DNA from: Bigelowiella natans CCMP2755
Taxonomy: Eukaryota > Cercozoa > Chlorarachniophyceae
Direction: 5' to 3'
Assembly: GCA_000320545.1 (NCBI GenBank)
Contig: ADNK01000697.1
Span: 62,001-126,000, forward strand
DNA: 64,000 nucleotides
Positions within the stretch are counted from its first letter, which is position 1. Each line of letters opens with the position of its first letter. The notes beneath the pieces are model-generated. The model saw only the letters and a program-made list of their open reading frames with translations. It did no database searches and was not told the DNA's origin. Of this stretch, positions 60,410 through 64,000 are shown one piece after another. The position numbers and the translations under genes were made by a program.

Positions 60410-62463
60410 TATTCCAAACTATTATATTGTCTTTGACCTGCTGTATTCTATGGTGTTTGGTATTGGGTAGGAGTTGAAGGGACACATGCCACGAGATTTG
60501 GTGATCGTCAAGGGTAAACGTAGCGGGCCTAAAATCACAGAGAATCCTCTGCAAACACTTGAACAAGTAATAGTAGCAGTAGTAGTAGCAGTAGTGATAG
60601 TGATAGTAATAGCAGTGTGTGGAGTAGGAAAAGAACAGAGACCAGCAGCAGTAGTAAGTAGTAGAGCTCTTCTGAACACTAGTAAGTAACTAACTATATA
60701 TACCATCGTTTTGTTATTCTAGGTCGGGGTGGAGGCCGAAGACTCGCTGTTCGTTTATAGTTTGCGCTTAGGAAAGAATTACCGGCTGCGCGTCATGGGG
60801 ACGCATAAAGGATCAAAAGCAAAAGCGCTCAGGGCAGCATTTTCTGAGGCCGATACCATTGCAACTATCAAAGACTTCGTTGCGGAAAAGGTATTCGGAA
60901 TAAAAGAAGGCGATCAACGCACTACGGCGGTGAAAGAAATGCAGATCATTGTCCATTCAGAAGCTACCAGGCAAACATCTTTAGCTTCGCCTCCGTTATC
61001 CTTGGTGGGTGATTGAGAATCAACATGAGGGGGGGGGAGGAGGGCATATATTGGAAATATGACCACTAATTAGTATTTACAGGGGTGCCAATAATTAGTC
61101 TTTCGGAGAAATAAAATCCACATTCAAACGTGATCGCTACTCACTACTTCCGATCTTCTTTCTTCGTCTTTCTAATGACGAGCAGATATGCTCTTAACCA
61201 TTATTTTATTCTTCTCACGTCACCACCTGCCTGCTTTCTTTACAGATGAAGATCAAGCCTGAAGTCGGTAAATATAGCTACAAAAGCTTTTTATCAAGCC
61301 TCAACACCCAAGACGCTGCGTGGTTTCAGAAGGATTTCTTAGAAAATGAGGTGCCTCAACTAGAGGACCTCAAACTGATCACAAAGACAGAGATCTATGA
61401 CGCTTGTAAAAGCAGGCTGCGTACCAATCGTATCTGGACGGCTGTGAAGAAGACTTTGGAGAAGACTGAAACTAAACCAAAGCAAGAAGAGAAGGGGGAG
61501 ATCGGAGGCCACCTTGCACACGTGTATGGACGATGGGAGAATGCTATCCCTCATGAACCGTATCGCAACTCAAGCTTCCTTGCCAACGAATGCTTCGAGT
61601 CAGGAACTACTCTGCATGTCATTTCTACTGGTCCGATTTCCATTCGTATCATGAATGACAAGAAGATTTTGGGTACTGTTGTCGTACGTGCCAACGTACG
61701 TGGCCAAGAGTTATATGATGAAGTTGCGATGCTTCTCTCTAAGACTGCTGCTGCTGCTGCTGCTGTATCCCCTGATAGCAACAACATTCTGCTACTCGCT
61801 CCGGATCGAAGGGTGATCGATCCTTGGGGTTACATCTACGACTACGGCATTGGCCAAAATCAAAACAAAATCGTGGAAGTTGATCTAAACAATGAGGTTC
61901 CCACCACTGACCGCCTCGGTCACCCATGGCTTCTTTCTTCAAACCTCAAAATTAGCAGACCTCAATTACCAACAGGAGAGGGCGAAGGCAAGAGCATGAC
62001 AGTCTTCATTCAGAAGTCAGAAGACACCTCAAGCATTCAAGTATGGACGAAAGAAACCATAGAAAGTCTCAAGTATAAGATCTGGAAGGTTACTTCCGTG
62101 CTTCCTGAGATGCAACTCTTAAGCTATGGAGGGAAGCAACTTAGTAGCGAGGTAGGAGGGAAAACTCTTCAAGATTACAATATAACCGATGGGTGCACAT
62201 TGCAATTTGCATCGAAAATAATTGGCGGATCGATGAAGATTTTTGTGAAAGCATTAACCGGAAAAACCACCACTCTCGAAGTTGATAACTCCGACACAAT
62301 CGAGGTTGTCAAAGTTAAAATCCAAGACAAAGAAGGTATTCCACCAGATCAACAACGTTTAATATTTCTTGGAAAGCAGCTCGAGGATGGTAGAACGCTT
62401 CAAGATTATAGGATCCAAAATAAATCTGTGCTCCATTTGGTTCTACGTCTGCGTGGGACTTGA
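58565..62463 (+). CDS. Multi-ubiquitin-like-domain protein ending in a divergent ubiquitin (Gly76 to Thr)
   Basis: Seven exons: 58565-58702, 58772-58846, 58967-59038, 59201-59995, 60471-60566, 60723-61004 and 61246-62463, about 891 residues. Every intron is phase 0. An Arg/Ser-rich N terminus is followed by a small barrel-like module ([18 protein letters not shown] joined to [20 protein letters not shown] and [11 protein letters not shown]). Next comes a region with CACGEAYD, then probable beta-grasp domains: [40 protein letters not shown]; and [20 protein letters not shown]. Codons 61996-62229 encode a ubiquitin-like domain ([20 protein letters not shown]) ending IIGG. A single Ser codon follows, then 62233-62460 encode a 76-residue ubiquitin ([36 protein letters not shown]). 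It keeps Leu8, Ile44, Val70 and Lys48, but has Asn at 63 and Thr at 76. Lacking the terminal Gly-Gly, the last unit should not be conjugatable. An in-frame ATG also exists at 58487. No known homologous architecture comes to mind. Confidence 0.85.
61996..62232 (+). other. Ubiquitin-like domain with C-terminal Gly-Gly, plus Ser linker
   Basis: Aligns end to end with ubiquitin: an MTVFIQ first strand, [13 protein letters not shown] helix, [10 protein letters not shown] strand with a two-residue expansion after it, and [15 protein letters not shown] before IIGG. The Gly-Gly lies directly before Ser and then the Met of the next ubiquitin. This is the position where deubiquitinases cut polyubiquitin, although Ile-Ile instead of Leu-Arg before Gly-Gly may block such cleavage. 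Confidence 0.75.
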
Positions 62464-63442
62464 TGTGTGCGACGTACGTGATATTGTTCTTAATTTTATT
62501 TTCTAATTCTAACACATATGTAGCAAATATGCTGCATCATGAAGCTCGATTCTCCACTCTGTGTTGTTTGTCCTGGCATTGCTTTGGTAGCATCTGACTT
62601 ACAGCAGATTCTTGCTTCTAAGTTACGTGCATGCGATGCATCTACGCATCGATTACTATCTATTCTTAATGATGTGATATATTCATGCATTCGACCCAAT
62701 AAGTGGGGCTTTCCTTGCTGCCTACCGCAGCTGTGCATTGTTGCCTCATAGCACTAATCTAGCTAGCTAGGGCGTATATCTCTCTCACATGTGAAGTGGC
62801 GTAGTGGCGTTGCAAATTGCAATACCTGCGAGCTGCTGCGCGCTGCTAATTGCGATCTAGTAATAAGCATGTATACACATTCAATTCTAGCTGGAGACTC
62901 ATGCCATGATGCATCATTGAAATTAACAGCATGCCCGATTGCACTTCCAGGCATGCTAGCATGTGCAAGTGCAATTGCGTGCACACATGTATGCGGGCAG
63001 CACGTAGCACAGTGCATTTGAGATGCTCTTGTCAGGCTGCGTGTGCGCATCTGCATGCAGCACACATTATTTTGTCCTGTCGACAAGCGCGCCAACTATC
63101 TTTAGCGCAATGCAATGACATCATGCTACAGGGGTATCGACATTAGATACTTTAATTTATTGCACCTCCTCATCACCATCTAGCCATGATCGAGCTGTGC
63201 TGCATTTCAACCTGCCTCGTAATTATTAATCGCGATTTACATTCCTAGATTCATACATGCACACACATCTACAACTGTATATGTAGAAAAGTATTTAATT
63301 ACAGGCACAACCGGCTTGCTAGCTTGTGTACGATAAAATATCACTGTTTTATTTAATACACGTTGCTGTAGCGACCATGACAGGAAGTCCTTACAAACAT
63401 TAAATTACGATATAAATGTTTCATCGGAGCAGATTTACGCAT
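62464..63442. other. Convergent intergenic spacer rich in TGCATGC
   Basis: No gene supported. It lies between the ubiquitin-like gene (+) and the last gene (-). The stretch 62570-63150 is dense in TGCA, GCATGC and CTAG words; the remainder is A/T-rich. Confidence 0.5.
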
Positions 63443-64000
63443 TTACGGAGACGCAATTTTCTGAGCAGTTTTACAAAAGGCACGAGCGTCGAGTAGCTTC
63501 AACCCGATGACCCCCTTGATGTCTCCAGGCTCTAAGTCAGATACGTTGCTGAGGTTCTCCGCCAGACCGATATCTGTTGGGATGAAAATACTCAGGAGTA
63601 GAAGAAATATCCAAAAGACGAAGAAGACGCACAGATGATGGGATGGCACTTTACGATAAAATCTACGACAGAATAGATCTCAAGTGGAGAACAGAAGTAG
63701 TTTCGCAGCCATGGCATACGTAGCACGAACGCACCTCTTAGATGTGTATACATTCGATTTGGGTTGATTTTACGATCTGGACTCCGACGTTTCAAATCCT
63801 TATAATGAGTAATAATAATAATAATAATATACAATATCATTCATACTGAACATGGACAATTCGAGCAAGCTTTCAGACATTTCTCTCAACGTCACCCACC
63901 ACTCTTATAAATATTCACGAATGGTGTTGTTCTCGCCTATACAAGTTTATCCATCTCTTCAGGCCACCCAATTGTCGTGGTAGTTATTGCTGACCTCCAG
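63443..64000 (-). CDS. 3' end of an unidentified gene running off the right edge
   Basis: The terminal exon (63443 to about 63574) reads DIGLAENLSNVSDLEPGDIK continuing GVIGLKLLDARAFCKTAQKI and ends in a stop at 63443; its acceptor is CCCAACAG. Upstream exon-like stretches read LKRRSPDRKINPNRMYTHLR (about 63738-63800) and WWVTLREMSESLLELSMF (about 63855-63910), each with a GT donor. No family is recognised. The gene is incomplete because it continues beyond 64000. Confidence 0.4.

Noticed and set aside
58565-62463. Identification as splicing factor SF3A1, which also ends in a ubiquitin-like domain
   Set aside because: No SURP modules are present, and the last domain is far closer to ubiquitin itself than to the SF3A1 domain.

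Overview
The window is nuclear DNA of a eukaryotic protist. Nearly every recognisable gene is broken by GT-AG introns, many of them short, and simple-sequence DNA ((CAT)n, (CAG)n, (GA)n, (CA)n, (TA)n) is very dense, even inside coding exons. No tRNA, rRNA, mobile element or CRISPR array was found. One lineage hint comes from the ubiquitin-related gene at the right end: two ubiquitin-type domains are joined as Gly-Gly-Ser-Met, and a single-residue insertion at that junction is known from cercozoan and foraminiferan polyubiquitins. I therefore favour a rhizarian, possibly a chlorarachniophyte, but only tentatively.

Layout, left to right: a CHD-type chromodomain/SNF2 gene entering from the left edge (+), whose ATPase motifs are eroded; an ankyrin-repeat membrane protein (-); a small single-pass membrane protein (-); a purple acid phosphatase (-); an MFSD1-like transporter (+); a secreted protein with a Cys-rich tail (-); two unidentified genes (-); an unidentified gene (+); a small hydrophobic ORF (+); isovaleryl-CoA dehydrogenase (-); a DPH3-type CSL zinc-finger protein (+); a PTEN phosphatase with an extra N-terminal C2 domain (-); a SOS1-like Na+/H+ antiporter (+); an unidentified gene with a possible SAP motif (-); a DUF962/Mpo1-like membrane protein (+); an unidentified gene (-); a multi-domain ubiquitin-like protein ending in a divergent ubiquitin (+); and the 3' end of an unidentified gene leaving the right edge (-).

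From about 30 kb onward, strands mostly alternate. Genes start in divergent pairs with short spacers (about 80 to 620 bp) and end in convergent pairs separated by longer spacers rich in TGCA, GCATGC and CTAG. The gene content is mixed housekeeping (leucine catabolism, diphthamide synthesis, phosphoinositide signalling, ion and solute transport) and does not form one pathway.

The strongest candidates for something undescribed are: (1) the multi-ubiquitin-like protein with a non-conjugatable C terminus (Gly76 to Thr) behind an internal Gly-Gly-Ser-Met junction; (2) the CHD protein whose reading frame and intron phases are intact while Walker A, DEAH and TGTPLQNN motifs are lost; and (3) the C2-PTEN-C2 architecture. 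Exon boundaries were read by eye from splice signals, frame and family similarity. Boundaries in unidentified genes are approximate.
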